Positions 1-13,000 of a stretch of 64,000 nucleotides of DNA are shown piece by piece; position 1 is the stretch's first letter, and every line of letters begins with the position of its first letter. The stretch spans positions 310,001-374,000 of the forward strand of contig JAPDOI010000362.1 of NCBI GenBank assembly GCA_029168955.1. The letters run 5' to 3'. A program made the translations under genes and the position numbers. The notes beneath the pieces were generated by a model. That model worked only from the letters and a program-made list of their open reading frames with translations. It searched no databases and was not told the origin of the DNA. This stretch comes from Aplectana chamaeleonis. Its lineage: Eukaryota; Nematoda; Chromadorea; Rhabditida; Cosmocercidae.

Positions 1-20
1 TGCATTTTATCGTCTTTCAG

Positions 21-80
21 GAATAATAATAATAATAATAATAAGATCAATAATGATACTAATAATACTAATACTAATAC

Positions 81-175
<95 letters not shown>

Positions 176-235
176 TAATAACAATAATAATAATAATAAT
201 AATGATAACAATAATAATAATACTACATTATTATA
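21..235. repeat. (AAT)n microsatellite
   Basis: Trinucleotide AAT/TAA array, nearly pure between about 80 and 170 and interrupted by TACTAAT and AACAAT variants on both sides. The poly-Leu and poly-Tyr reading frames across it come from the repeat and are not genes. Confidence 0.95.
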
Positions 236-3200
236 TTGATAACAATAACAAAAATCAGTGAACACACTATTTTTATCATTATTAGTATGATTAATAGTAA
301 TATTATAGTCGATATTATTCTTATTTTTGCTAGCATTGTCGATGTTGTTATTACTATTACCACTAGTGTCAGAAAAATCATTAATCGGATTTATTATTAT
401 TCTTCTTCTTTAGATAGTTCTTATTAGGTGGCCAGTCGTCATATGCTTATGACCACCACTAATGTTTGCGCTTTATAAAAACCTCTGAGAAGCAGTCCTT
501 TTTCAGACTTCCAAGGGATAGGACCTTTCTACACGCACAGAAAAGGAAGAGTTGTCCGGTTTATGCCGTTTGACACGTGACGCTAATCAATCCAAGCAGA
601 GTGGTCCCGAGGGGAATGAGAGCAGCAGAAGGCAAGACAACTCCTCCCTCGGTGTGTAGAGAGCCCCTATACCGGCGTTCAACAATTCGATTACACCGAA
701 TATTCACAAAACTTCACCGGTGGAGTAAACGCGGAACAGTTCGTTCGATCGATAATAGCTGCTTCTCTGCGGGGCCACTTATGCTGTGCACATTCTCTAT
801 AGAGTTACGCATAGTCGGGCGGCAAAAATAACGCCGAAATGTTGGGTAATGGATTACAGGCGCAAGGCTGTTTACATAGTTGCCCTCTAACAGTCACTGT
901 GGCGGCGCGGCTTTTGTCGCCCGACTATGCATGGACCTTAGGTCTTTAGCATAAAGCACAGACCCGCACAAAGGTTGCCGTCAACACTGCTTGAGAGTCT
1001 CACTCTTGCGAGAAATCCTCGCACCCTCAAAATCAGAATTTGTCTGTTCCTTAACCACTACTTACCTCAGGCTGGCCGCCGCGCTGCCCTTATTTAATGA
1101 TGCCTACCTCAGCTGTCGAAAAATTCGTTAGAATTATTGCTCTGATAGCCTCACTATATTCAAGCGACAGCTACAATGGAAGGAAATTTTTGAGGACAGA
1201 GGGAATTTAAAATTGAAACCGATTTATTTTTAGTACAAAGATAACATTCAGCATTAACAGAGGTGTTCTTCAAAGACATGGTGCTGCTGATCCCCCATTC
1301 ATCGTCGTGGCTTCGCAGACCTGTAAACATGCTCTTCTCACATGACCAGTATGCTGTTTAGCGAAAAATGAATCTTTATCTTTTAGGTGCTGTTCATACT
1401 CCTCAATGTCAGCCCGTGACGCGCGAGCGTGGAGTTGGAGTATGAGTATCCTGACGTCAAGCCGGCACGTGGCGTCCGTTCCGCCAGGCGGCGACGGCCC
1501 TTAACGACTTTTACATCATTAGTAGTCCATCATCAATTTCATTCTGTTTCATGATAATTGATTCCAGTATTACACTTTGCTGCCATGATGGCGAACGCGT
1601 GTACAAAATTTGCTTGTTTGGATAAGTTGAGGCCCACTTTAATCGGCTCCGCCATAGCGTCGCTGCCCGAGCATTCGGTCTCCGCAAATAGCGTGATACG
1701 CGCAGAAAGTATTCATGCTTCAGCGCCACGCCCGCGCATCACGCGCTGGCGTTGAGGAGTACGAATAGCGCCTTAGTAGTCAACTCGGGCCTTTTTCATA
1801 GATTCTTCGACCACTAATTCATTTTGAATCCTGTGCTCCTGAAGCTTTCGCGAGCGAGCGCGAATTTTGTGGCGCGATTCAACAAAGTCACGTGGTGTGA
1901 CATTCATCATTTGAACATTCGAGAAAATTTATCCGAAAAATATGATTTTTTTTTCGAAAATTCGAAAAGATTATTTGGAAAAAAATATTTTCAAATTGGT
2001 TTTCGAATATAACACGATAAAAAAGAAAACACGCGAATAAAGTATAAGGCTAACCTTTCCACTGTGAAGGGAACGCCTGGTGCATATTGATGATGTTCGC
2101 TATATTTACAATGCCGAGTGCTGAAAAAGTGGGTGTCATTGCGTGTTAGGGAACGAAACGGCAAAAAAGTAGGAAATATCGAATGAGTAAGAGTTTACTC
2201 ATGAAGGCCTAAACAAGAAAGAACAATCAATGAAATGAGGAATCAAGTACTCCAACGAACGAGAATTTGATGAAGGAAATAATGCCAAAGACGAGAGATA
2301 TTGACCAAGAGGAAAACGGGTGTCCACGGCTGGCGCGTGAACTTTGCTCCAATCATCAGCCACTGTCTCTGAGGGCGACCAAAATCTACTCGGGAGTAGA
2401 TTTTCGGAGATGGCGACCTCGCCGTCTCTCCCTCCTCTACGACACACTATTTCTCCGTCCTCTCGCACAGAGAACGAGATGACGCTCTTGTGCCCCTCAT
2501 GTGAACGAGAAGACCACCCGGAAATGGCTGCGAAATGCCCTCATGAGGTCGACGTAATGTCGAGCTCTCGTGTAATTTTTCGATTTTCGAGCTTCTGGCA
2601 CCCTAATTAACAATTCTACGAAATTGTGTCAAAAACTTTAGATCCCACTTAAGTGGCACCTTAAGCTCACCCCTACGTCCCGCTCTCGCCTGGTTTACTA
2701 CCACCCCTGATGTAGAAGTCATTATAATACGGTAATCTCAGTGAATTTCGATAAACCGCTGTAGAACAAAAAATAGAACTTTTCCATCCGCCAGGGCGGC
2801 CTTTTAGCCGCAACGCATGCGACAGCGCGTTATCGCATTGATGGCATCATTTTTTGGTGACGTTCACCACATAGAAACAGTTATAAAGCGTGAACAACCG
2901 GGAGTGCATACCAATCTTGTAAGGCAAGAATAGCACCAACCAGCAAGTAGAAGGTAGGACTCAGCCGCAAGGTTGACGGTAGGTTGTCAGCTTAATATGG
3001 TGGCTATCCTACCTATTCGAGACGGACGGCCGCCTGCTTGGCCAGTCCCATTCGGACACACTATATATGCCGGACTCCACTTTAAGGCAACTTTTTTTGC
3101 CGATACGTGTGTGTCTCTGGGGAGCAAATTTTGTAATTAAAAAGTAAGATTTGCTTCTCCAACCAAATCTATGCTGACCTTCCTGAAATTTTCGGTTGCC

Positions 3201-4169
3201 TGTGTCGTACACACACTGGACTTTTACACCAACGTAAAGAACTTTGATGCAAGATTCGATGACGACAGTGCTTCCTATCGTCAAAGTGGGCTCGGTGTGC
3301 AACACAGCATTGGTGTAACAAAAAATAAAAAAATGGCACTGCACTATTCTCGCATCGAGCGTGCAATCACGCATTGAGGTGGCAAGTTTTGCTCCATTGT
3401 CAGAATGTTAATATTGGTCATTTTCAACGTTGGTTTTTTTAAAGAGTCCATCTGCTCAGCTGGTGACGTAGCTGAACTCTCAAACAACATTGGTGCAGTG
3501 CAATCGAGCTGACCCTGAAACGAAGGAACGAATTCGCCAAAATCCGACTTCGTTGATCGAATGATCTGCAAAGCTTCACACCCTTCGATTAGCTGATTTG
3601 CACAAAGGCGCATAGAGAAGACTGCATGGCTTGTACCCTATTTCTAGGAAGCCGCGACTCAGCTATTATTTTGTTATCCTAGAAGCGATGAGGTTGGTTT
3701 CCGGCGTGAAAACTATTGAAAATCAAAAATACCTCTGTCTCGATTCCCAAATCTTTTTGGTTTCTGGGCTGCAGGAGCTTAACAATGATGTAAACATAAA
3801 CGATTCTAATATATAAACCCATTCAACTGCGGAACCTCGCTAGTCATGCATAGGCTTCAAAGAATCTGTGGGTGTTTCTTGGTCAATTCGCACAAGCTCT
3901 TTCCGAATCTATCATTGCATGTTACAACGAACCTTAAGTTAACAATTTATTACAAATTGAATTTACTATTTTGTCATTCATGGTTTTCTGTAATTCTCAA
4001 CTCAACTATTTCATTATGGAAGGAAAGAAACATACATACATTTAGGGGAAGACTGTCTGTTATAGTTAGAAGAATGCTTAACAAAGACAGAAGTAAGAAG
4101 TGGACAAAATGTGAACCTTCTACATGAAAAACTTTTCACAAATCGAATGACCTCTTGCCTCAAGAGACC
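236..4169. other. No gene recognised
   Basis: AT-rich sequence with short open frames on both strands. None shows a recognisable domain, consistent splice signals or a relative elsewhere in the window. The longest is on the - strand at 3009-3374 (121 codons) and lacks recognisable motifs. A short inverted repeat at 809-930 is listed separately. I see nothing else I can support here. Confidence 0.6.
809..930. repeat. Short inverted-repeat element
   Basis: GCATAGTCGGGCGGCAAAA at 809-827 is repeated inverted at 912-930 with one mismatch. The pair bounds a 122-bp unit that could be a very small MITE. No target duplication is obvious. Confidence 0.5.
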
Positions 4170-4409
4170 TGGGACGGTATTGATCCCTGCGAAACTACGA
4201 GTTTAGTGTTGCGAGCTAGCGTTCCAAACTCGCAGAATGAACTGATTGAAACCGGGACCATACACGCATCGTCATGCGAGGTGTTGGGTTTCCTTGCAAA
4301 ACTTCGTTACTTAAACAGGAATTAAACCAGCATTGCTACAGCCATAGCGGCGCTCACTGGCGTTGCAACAAAATTGGACTAACATCCCGTGATGCTACCA
4401 TCATAGCTA

Positions 4410-4576
4410 AGCTCTGGTACATTCCTAGTGACCTGTCGGTTTCGATTATCACCAGCAGCAGAGCGGTGGGCCTCGGTGACATATAATTAGTGATAAGGAG
4501 TTATGAGGAGTTAGCCACCGCTCCGCGCTGCGATAATCGAAAACAAGAAAGAGCTCACTTGTATCGGAGCAGAGTC
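4410..4576. mobile_element. 167-bp MITE nested in copy A
   Basis: The left end AGCTCTGGTACATTCC and the inverted right end form TIRs of about 58 bp, including a shared GTTTCGATTATC segment. A TA dinucleotide flanks both sides (4408-4409 and 4577-4578). Copy B has the unoccupied site at about 38300, where one CTA joins the two flanks. This is a Tc1/mariner-type target duplication. Confidence 0.8.
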
Positions 4577-4720
4577 TAGCTCACATAGCAAACACAGCAT
4601 TGTGAATTTGGCCACCGCAGAGAGTCAGACTATGTAGTAGCTAATGTTATAGCAACTACTTTGAACGTAAAAACGATAGAGGAATGACGCAATTCAAATT
4701 AATCAATTAAGGTGTATTTG

Positions 4721-5502
4721 AGGCGGCGTCTAGAGTTCATTCGCGGCGCGACGCGACGTTATGATTAGCCTACGCATCGATCAAGCGACGTCGCGTGGCG
4801 TCGTCGCAAGGTGTTCACAGTGAAGAGGCGCGATACATCGAATTTGACGCGCAAATTATAATCGCTCCGCGACCATCGCGTCGCGTTGCAATGCAAAGCG
4901 ACGCGATGGTCGCGGAGCGATTGTCTTAATTTTTTTCCATCATCGGGGACCCAAGGGGCGTTTTTGATTTTCTCAAGCCTTTTCAAAGACGAGGTTGATA
5001 GAAACTGCCATGGGTTATTGTATTGTTCTAAGATGATACTGCGAACAATTTTGTCTGCATATTTGAGGACAGTGTGATGAGGGTGATGGTTTCAAGGACT
5101 TGACGAGCAATAATTTTTTTTACGGTTTACAAGCGACACAAGCATAATTCGGTCTCATTTCACCGAAACCTCCTTATTCTGCACTATCAATTCCAAAAAA
5201 ATTCTAAGCATCATTTGCTTCCGATGTCTTTTTGATTGTTTCGTCATTAAAGAAGCAAGTTGTCGCAATGAAAACGAAGATGTGCCATAATACTACAGAT
5301 AAAAGATAAAAAAAGGTACATCTCACTAAAATAAACAGAATAAGACCGAATATTGGTTAGTTTTGCCTGGGTACGGAAGATTGCGGAAATTACGCAATTG
5401 CGCGTAGTCGCCTAGCGTTCGCGCGCCGTTCACACCTCGATTTCCGCGTCGCGCTGACATGTGCCATCGCGTCGCGCCGCGAGAACTCTGAACGCCGCCC
5501 AA
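4721..5502. mobile_element. 782-bp GC-rich TIR element nested in copy A
   Basis: The two ends are inverted: AGGCGGCGTCTAGAGTTC on the left, and the right end reads GGGCGGCGTTCAGAGTTC on the opposite strand, followed on both sides by CGCGGCGCGACGCGA. Copy B has the empty site at 38438-38440, which fixes the insertion to within a few bases. No clear target duplication is visible. The interior is rich in CGACGCGA-like words and has a perfect hairpin at 4861-4921. No transposase reading frame is seen. Confidence 0.75.
4861..4921. repeat. Perfect 24-bp-arm hairpin
   Basis: Arms 4861-4884 and 4898-4921 are exact reverse complements, beginning ATCGCTCCGCGACCATCG, separated by a 13-base loop. It lies inside the nested 782-bp element. 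Confidence 0.9.
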
Positions 5503-7060
5503 TGAAGTGGCTGGTCCAGCGGAATGGAAAACTCGTTTCCGACATAGTCATATGTATAACACATATTTAGGAGATTATTTTGATTGTATCTTTTTCAAAT
5601 GAATTCTGTCCACCTACCGGATAACAATACCAGGATCTCAATAACGTGAGACTCCGGCGTATTCATTTTCCTCACCATCCTTCGACTAATTTTATTATAC
5701 TTTTTAATTTTATTGAAAAAATTATTGCTGTCATTTCATGCCACAATTTTTCACCTTTCGATTCTTGTGTGAAGCCTACCCTAACCATTTTCATCACCTG
5801 CTACACCCGTAGACGAATGAGATTTTCTGATTCCGTTTGTGATTTTTGTGTTCGTTCGTCTGAACGATCGCAGAAGCAGAAATTTTTCCTTTATGTTGGT
5901 TTGAACAAAAAAAGTTTGTTTTCGCCTACCTAGGAAATTGTTTGAATGTGCTTTATCATCCTTCTTTGATTTTTAGGAAATCGCTTTCTAAAATTGAAAA
6001 CGAAATCCTGGTCCGACTGTTGCAGCAGGCAGCTCGAAGATAATCGTGCTGGGACCACGGGGTTCAACCCTCAAAAATTGGAGGATGCTTTACACTCAGG
6101 TAGGATTTGTGCCCACGCGAAGTTCCACCCCCTTAAAAAATTGATGAATTTCTCCATCAGTGTGATAGATTCACGTATCCCGTAATATCCACGGCTTGAA
6201 TGAGACTAAAAACCTGTTTTAAGTGTCTCAAAATTTGTATTGCTCGTTGCATTGCACGCTCCAACAAACGGTGATCTATATGCATGAACTCAGTCGATCA
6301 CCAATCATCTAGGGAGGTGTCGTTGTGCGGCCAGGATGACCGAGCGAGGCGACTACCGCCAGCCGACTGTCGACCGCTGGCTGGCTGTTCGACGACCTCG
6401 CATGATCGACGAAAAAGTCCCCCGCACCACTTTTTCTCCCCCAAAATGGCAGTGTCTCGCGCCTCCACCGCCACTGCGCTGTTTCTCAATTCTCTGCCCA
6501 CCTGGCGAAGAGGCAGAGACTGCTGCCAGTTCCAGCCATCTCGGGAGGGTGCCCAAAACCATGAGGCAAACCCGCAATGAGCTCCATAGAACGGAGCACA
6601 GGATAGGGAGCGGTTGACCATTCTGCACCAGATTTGGGATATAGGTCATTTTGAGGTGGGGGAACCCTATGGATACGGTTTAAAGTCTGTTTATTGCCAC
6701 ACCGCCTCGAAATCGGCTCTTCTTTTGATGTCGAAACTCGCAGAATACCTGCATGTTTCGATCTTTTTGAAACTCTCAGTTTCGGAGGGATTACTACCAT
6801 CCCAGAGACCACTGCTTCTGGGCACAATGAAAGGTTTAGCAGGCTGGGAAAACGCGTCACTTAGATTACTAGTAAAACCCTTTTGATCAGAGTGGGAGCT
6901 CATTCGTCCCTTGTAGTGACCTGAGATCGTACTTGGATTGTCTACTCCAAAAGATTGAAAAATTCCTGGCACCAGCGATTTCTGCAGGCGAATTGTTTCA
7001 AATTCTGACAACCCTGAACGCAAAGGAATTCAATATGCTGCCTTCAGAGGCGAATTTCTG

Positions 7061-7589
7061 TTAAAAATGGAATCCATGTTGGCGAGTAAAAACGAAAAGG
7101 CTGTCAAAGGGAATGTCGCAGAAACCATGAACGATCTCATAGCATAGATGCAGATCAAATTCAGGTGTGCGTAGGATATTTGACCCTAGCATGACTAATC
7201 GAGCTACATAATCTGGAATTTCTCTGTTTGGGAATACTTTCGCGAACACACGTCTCGATTATCGCTTTTGCACATTTTCAATGATTTCTTCGTCCTCCGC
7301 TGTGGAAGGTGATCAAACCTGGGTACAGTAAGTAATTGATGAATGCTTTTTTGTAGTGCATGGGACAGGGATGTTTCAAAGATCTCAAATCTCGTGTGTA
7401 GAGCGAGTGCTTTGTGATTTGGTTAGTACAACACACCGCCGAATGAATTCGGTAGTCATTGTGGATCCGGGGAAGGAATCCGACAATTGACCTGGAAGGT
7501 GAATGTCTGGATATGCCTGAAGAACCGAAAGCGTAGTTGAGACTGATGTTCTCACGTTCAGAAGTAGCGGTATCGTACTCGGGCAGCAA
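7061..7589 (-). mobile_element. LINE reverse-transcriptase C-terminal relic (CR1-like)
   Basis: The - strand frame at 7249-7061 encodes a segment with FAKVFPNREIPDYVARL, then a DLHLCYEIVHGFCDI block and a PFD. This resembles the region after the RT domain of CR1-type LINEs, where a TRRxFxK-x-FP...IP-Y-RL stretch precedes the L..LY-IV-G block. The upstream frame at 7589-7278 would fit the YK..I..LLY part but sits in another frame, so at least one frameshift is present. The call comes from remembered family patterns and would need a search to confirm. There is no intact coding potential. Confidence 0.4.
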
Positions 7590-8339
7590 CTAGCATACTG
7601 TCCTACGTTCTTCGCTATCTAGCGAAGAATTGCTCCAAATTTATGCTATTTCTGCTTGTTGACAATGTTTTGAAGAACGTTAATCCGGATTTGAGTGAGG
7701 CTCTGATCAGTTGACCATATCCTGATTTTCCCATTCTCCAAACTAAAGGACTCTCCCAGAACTTGATAGCCTATAAAGTTATTTAGCAACTGGAGGGTGG
7801 AGTTCAGCAATCAAATCGCTACCGAAACAAATGCCGAAATTCATAGAGAGTCAAGCATGGGGACAAATGCGGCGGTTCGCCTTGATCATGCCTTCACACA
7901 ACTCCACCTTCACCACTGTGGAGCACATTGACTTGAGGTCCAATCATCAGAATGTTTCAGTGTGGGATGCTCTGCTAAAAAAAGGGACGTCAAAAGGGTT
8001 CAAATTGCAACGCAGCATGCCTGTGACGAAGTCGAGTGTCAGAAAAGGTGGTTCTGCACTGATCGCCCTTTGAACGTGCCATACCGTATGTGATGTTAGG
8101 TGTAAAATTTCGACCTATTGTTAGGCCATTAACAACAGTCACGTTCAACAACTTTTTCCTGAAGAGTCCATCTGATGGGCTCGTGACGTAGCCCAGCTAT
8201 CAACGAGCATCACCACAGCACAAACTAAACTGAGAGGGAATTGAAGAGAGGCGTTATTGGTAAGCTTATCACTTTAAAGAAATGGGTCACGAAATGGCAG
8301 GACACATCGCTGAATGATTTTCATAAACTTGCTCCTCAC
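7590..8339. other. No gene recognised
   Basis: Unique-looking sequence with only short frames. An 80-codon + frame at 7831-8073 shows no recognisable motif. Confidence 0.5.
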
Positions 8340-8730
8340 CAAATGCTTGTATTAGTTTTTGTTTGGTCAAGGTCAGCTTCTTCTGGAATAGCTGAGATAG
8401 CCGCGCTCATAGGCTCATAGGGGGCATGCAGGGTCATGGCGACCGGTAAGTTGTCGCCGAGCGTCGGCCTTACCGCTTTGAAAAGATTTTTACTAATGTT
8501 ATCGTCCATGCATCGGTTGCCACTCGATGGCAGTGAAGCAGGCCTGTCGAAGCGCCAGAACGCTATTGCCTCGTAGCCTTTCACGCCACGAAGGTCGCGG
8601 TTGTCATTATTTATATCGCAAACCAAGTTTGCAAGTCGGTGCGAGCAACCCCGCGACTTCAACTATGCAAATCACTACGGGGCCTGTACTAAAACTTCTA
8701 CGCCACTTGGAGCAATAATAACCGCATTTG
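8340..8730. repeat. Dispersed repeat (GTCGCCGAGCGTCGGCC family), copy 1
   Basis: It shares the GTCGCCGAGCGTCGGCCT core and flanking similarity with 22150-22437 and 60180-60690, and its edge resembles 13860-13980. The 108-codon - strand frame is not conserved as protein between copies, so I call it a repeat and not a gene. Confidence 0.5.
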
Positions 8731-9953
8731 AGCCATCCTGAGTTTCCGGAGCGTCCGTTTTGGCAAACCTCAGCACAAACACTCAGGAAATGATGCGGCT
8801 ATCTCGCTTTGTTTTCGATGCTTTCAAAGGCACTAGCGTTTCAGAGCATCAAAGATTTCCGGAGCGTTTTAGTATAAGTAAATGCTTCTAGAAGAGAGAA
8901 TGGTGGTGCTTTCGAATTTCGCCGAACACTCCATTCAGAGATCGAGATCGAACACCGACAAGGGAAGCTCATGGACTCACAGAAAATCCAGAGCTTCAGG
9001 CCAACCTACCTCCATAACCTAAGTGTAGTTCCCCACGAACTACAAATTGGAATAGGTTGTCTTTTTACGTTGCGATTACATCCTTTAGAACATTTGCTTC
9101 GAGGACAAAAGGGTAGGATCCTCTCACTAGAGTTGGAGTAGACTAGCAGCGTGAAGATTCATACACATGTTTATTAAGAAGCTGAAGGCGACCCTCACAT
9201 AAGTGCGAAAAGTGACTGTCGAACATGACAATGTAATATAGGGGAGTGAATATAGTAGTGTAGTTGAAATTCAGTAGGAAAACTGCAGTTGAAGGTTCAT
9301 AGAGTAAAGATGCAGTACCAGAGAATAATCGACTTCTATTTTTTTTCGTGGTTAGGTTGCCTTCTGGATGGACTGAACAAACAATCTGCAAGTGAGATTC
9401 TAAGAATAGAGTGTGTCCTCTCCAACCAAAGGCATAGGGATTGAGAACTATCACTATTCTTTGAAATCTTTCTGCATTATTTCTTTTTTTTACATTACAG
9501 GTATTCAGTTATGAGCTGTATTAAACATATTCTTCAACATAACGTTTCTCACTCCAGGACAAATCGAACCAACTCATCAGAAACACTTTCTTGATGACCA
9601 AAAACAAGTGAGGCACCATTTCTCATGTAATTAGCCGAATTTCGCTGTTGGGAATCCGTTTATGCACTCAAAATGGTTGCCTGGAACTCAGAAAACCGGA
9701 TTGAAAAACATGAGAAGTTGTGTTGTTAGCTGGGGGTCAGTCATTTCCGGCTACTACACCAATTTTATTCTTCTTTTCCAAACGTGGGAGTCAGCACGAT
9801 GGAACTGAAAAAATTATTGAAGTCAAAAACAAGCAGATCGACAAAAAAAATCTACGTTCGTGAAACATACCTGTACTGAAAATACCAGTATTGTATGCAG
9901 CAGTATCAGCCCATCTGACACGTGCACTCAACGTTTGCGTCACAACTACGTGC
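8731..9953. other. No gene recognised; upstream region of gene 1
   Basis: No supported coding sequence. The - strand frame at 9143-9454 (103 codons) has no recognisable domain. The last ~100 bp hold the gene 1 promoter, listed separately. Confidence 0.5.
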
Positions 9954-10049
9954 TAGGCGGGACTAGTGCTTTCTATCGAACAATGCTCAGACGTCACAGA
10001 CTCATCTGTATTAAAAGACGGTGCTGCGGTACATTGCCAGGCATTCATC
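9954..10049 (+). promoter_or_regulatory. Gene 1 core promoter
   Basis: TATTAAAA at 10009-10016 starts exactly 41 bp before the ATG at 10050, the same spacing as the TATA boxes of genes 2 and 3. An initiator-like GCATTC centred on A10043 lies 34 bp after the TATA start, leaving a 6- to 7-base leader. TAGGCGGGACTA at 9954-9965 is a weaker version of the TGGGCGTGRCTT box found upstream of genes 2 and 3. A trans-splice acceptor at CCAG (10037-10040) is an alternative explanation for the leader. Confidence 0.6.
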
Positions 10050-13000
10050 ATGTGGAACTTCCACGTTCTAGGACTGCTGGCTTCACTGACTGTTAGTTCC
10101 ACTGTCTCAACGTTTCTCCTCCCTTCAGATATGGATGTGAATTTCCAGGTGACACACGTCTATGGCTCATCCCTCAACTGCAATGGGACAGCTCTCAGAG
10201 TTAGAGATCGAGAGGATTTACTTATGGAGCACAACAACCTTCGTGCCAAAGTGGCCAGCGGGCAAGTGACGGATGGAGCACAAAACCCAGGAACACTGCC
10301 CAAAAGCGCACAGATGTATAAAATGGTGGGTGGCCTTGGGTGACTTCTGCGCGAGCCATGAATGATATCAAGTAGATCACCACGATGTCTGACTTCGAAA
10401 CGAAAACTGTGACATACGCTAGTCAGTTTTCGGAAGAATCATCTGAAATGTTAATTTTTGTAGAATTTCATGATTCAAAACGGTACGGCAGTGCTACCTG
10501 CACAGCAAATGGTTGGCTGGGAAAGCTCCCTGTCTTTTCTAGGGTACTTAACAAGCTGCAAAACCAAATGCAGATAAAAAAGACGACTCACATCAAAAAC
10601 CAAAGGTTTCATAAGAAAAAACGGGATAAAGATTACCAGCGAAGCCGAATAAAAAATGTTAAAAGTGCCATCAGTATACCACCAGTAAGCTCTTGGAACA
10701 ATGTCGTGGCATGATTTTTCTCCATTTTGTTGACGCAAGTCACATGCGTCGGCCTTAGAAAATCTTCTACTCAGAGCAGAAGGTGTTCGTCATATAATAT
10801 CTCCGTGATCCCCTATTTCGTCACCAGCTGATTTGTAGAGAAACTTTAACAAAAGGATTTTCATGATGGGAGGGCTAGATATCGACACATCGTGAATGAG
10901 TTCATGAGATTCTAAGGTAAAGGTGTTTGGCAACAGAAATTGTCTGACTTAGACCCTATCTACTGTCAATTTTTGGCGCATTCCAGGACTGGAGTTGCGA
11001 ACTCGAGGAATTGGCAAAAAAATTTGTCAAAGGGTGTGATGCCTCTGCGAAAGGAACGAAAACGAATGGACTGAACGCTCAGAGGTGAGTTACAATTATT
11101 TGCGTGATAAGGGGAACAATCAGAAGACGACAAACTTTCCATCAAAAATGTTCAAACTCAGCTGGACCTCTGCCAGCGCCAACGAAGTCAAAACCCCCCT
11201 CGTCTCAGCTTTGAAGAAATGGTCAGAACAAATCGATAGTTTTGATTGGGGCACGGACGCAGTGGACAACAAAATCACCGACCAAACTAAATTAGATACT
11301 GTACTGCAGTTTGCTAATGTGAGTTTGGGAAGATATGAGGAATGCACGGAGAACGTAAGCAATCAAGTGATATCTCTTTTATAGATGATTCAAGGAAAAA
11401 CCCTGACAGTTGGATGCTATGAAGAAAAGTGTGGGGGTGCAAGTCCACTACTGTCAGCTGCGATATGCGTCTATGGATTGCCGTAAGTTCCAATGTTGAA
11501 ATCACATGCCTGGGAAAAACGGCTTAGGAGATAATTTTGTCGCCACTCATCATGGACATTTCAGGGATGTCAAGATCAATAAAAAGATCTACGCGAATGG
11601 AAATAATCCGTGCTCGGCGAAACGGGGATGCACCCAAATCGAACCGGCAACATGCGATGCTGATCTTTGCGTGGCGGCGGAAGCAACAACGACAACAGTT
11701 CCAACAACGACCACAGTTCCAACATCAACCACGACGATAGCTGCTACTACTACGACGACCACAGCAGCTGCTGCTACAACAGCGCCAGCAAATGCGAATC
11801 CAAATCCATGTAATGTTTGTCACCATCTTTTCTCACCAACAAAACAACATTTAAGATTTCTCTACTTAGTTAGAATACGTTGCCCACAAGTCCAAATCCA
11901 GGGACCATTTGCGAAAATGTCCCTCTCTTACACAACGACTACACAAGAACAATTTCTCTAGAAATTCAATGAGTTTTCCACGTAAACAAGCCCATACTCA
12001 TTAATAAGTTCTGCAAGCCGCAGTGGGGGGGGGAGAGTTTGCTAAGCGTCACTTTGATTAACTCTTTTGCGGTTCTTCTAGACATCTTGAGATGATAACA
12101 ATTCCAGTAAAGTCAATCTTTGCAGCAATCAACCAGAGATGTCCTACGAACCCCGATATGAACGACAGAGTAAGAGTGCAAGCTTTGGATATGCACAACT
12201 ATCGAAGGCATGTCATGAATATCAACCTAAATGTTTTTGAACTCACATCTATAATTAGTATTCAACATTTACCTTGGACCTCACAGAAATCATCTTAGTT
12301 CTCGCATATGAATCACTTTTTGCATTCAGATCTATCCTTGCAAAAGGCGAGGTTGTCAAAAATTCAGGAAATCGATTACCTACTGCGGCAAACATGGTCA
12401 AGCTGGTAAGTCAAGTTGACCTACCGTGAAAACTTTGTAATCACAACGCAGTCAAAGCATAACAAACACTCGCAGGAGGCTCAGGCGAGGGATCAAACGT
12501 AATACGCTAGAATAAGTAGTATTAATCAATCATTGAGTGAAAATAATATTTTTGATTCTGAACTTAGAACTGTCACAATGCGTTATCTCTTGTAGGAGTA
12601 CGATTGTGCATTGGAAATGATCGCTATCGCTTCCGTGAATAGATGTTCGCCTACTGATGACCCAAACGTTAAAAAACCCATGCAGCAGAACATCCACTCA
12701 GCATCAAAATCTACTCATCAGTATCGCCTCCACGCCATAGAGGCTGTGGGTTTGCATCTTATCTGGTTGAAAACAACTAGTGATGAGTCATGAAATCTTT
12801 CAGGCAGTGAAATTCTGGTGGTCTCGAGTTAGGGAAGTCGATGGACCAGGAATGGAAGTTACCTTCAGAGACCATCACCTTGGCACCCCAATCACGTTTT
12901 TCACGAGGGTGAGCACTGCATTGTTATTATACGCTGCTCCTGTATAGACAGCCCCGGTGCTTCAGAGCATCCTCAGTGACACTTCATAATTGCAATGTGC

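Larger units (their letters stand above)
4170..6804. mobile_element. TIR element, copy A (non-autonomous)
   Basis: The left end TGGGACGGTATTGATCCCTG and the inverted right end (reverse complement begins TGGGATGGTAGTAATCCC) form terminal inverted repeats of about 35 bp. The 6-bp direct repeat GAGACC flanks the element at 4164-4169 and 6805-6810. A second copy (B) lies at 38057-39639 and aligns along the whole length. Copy A carries two insertions that B lacks (4410-4576 and 4721-5502), and B lacks about 100 bp present in A near 6080-6180. The segment 6298-6650 keeps similar open frames on both strands in both copies, but I recognise no transposase, so I treat the element as non-autonomous. Its superfamily is not assigned. 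Confidence 0.75.

Noticed and set aside
6298..6649. Overlapping open frames on both strands, also open at 39064-39472
   Set aside because: Conserved between the two copies of a TIR element because the DNA is conserved. No domain is recognised and open frames exist on both strands, so no coding call is made.
10385..10714. 109-codon frame in intron 1 of gene 1
   Set aside because: Lys-rich, no domain, no counterpart in the introns of genes 2 or 3, and it overlaps an equally open antisense frame.
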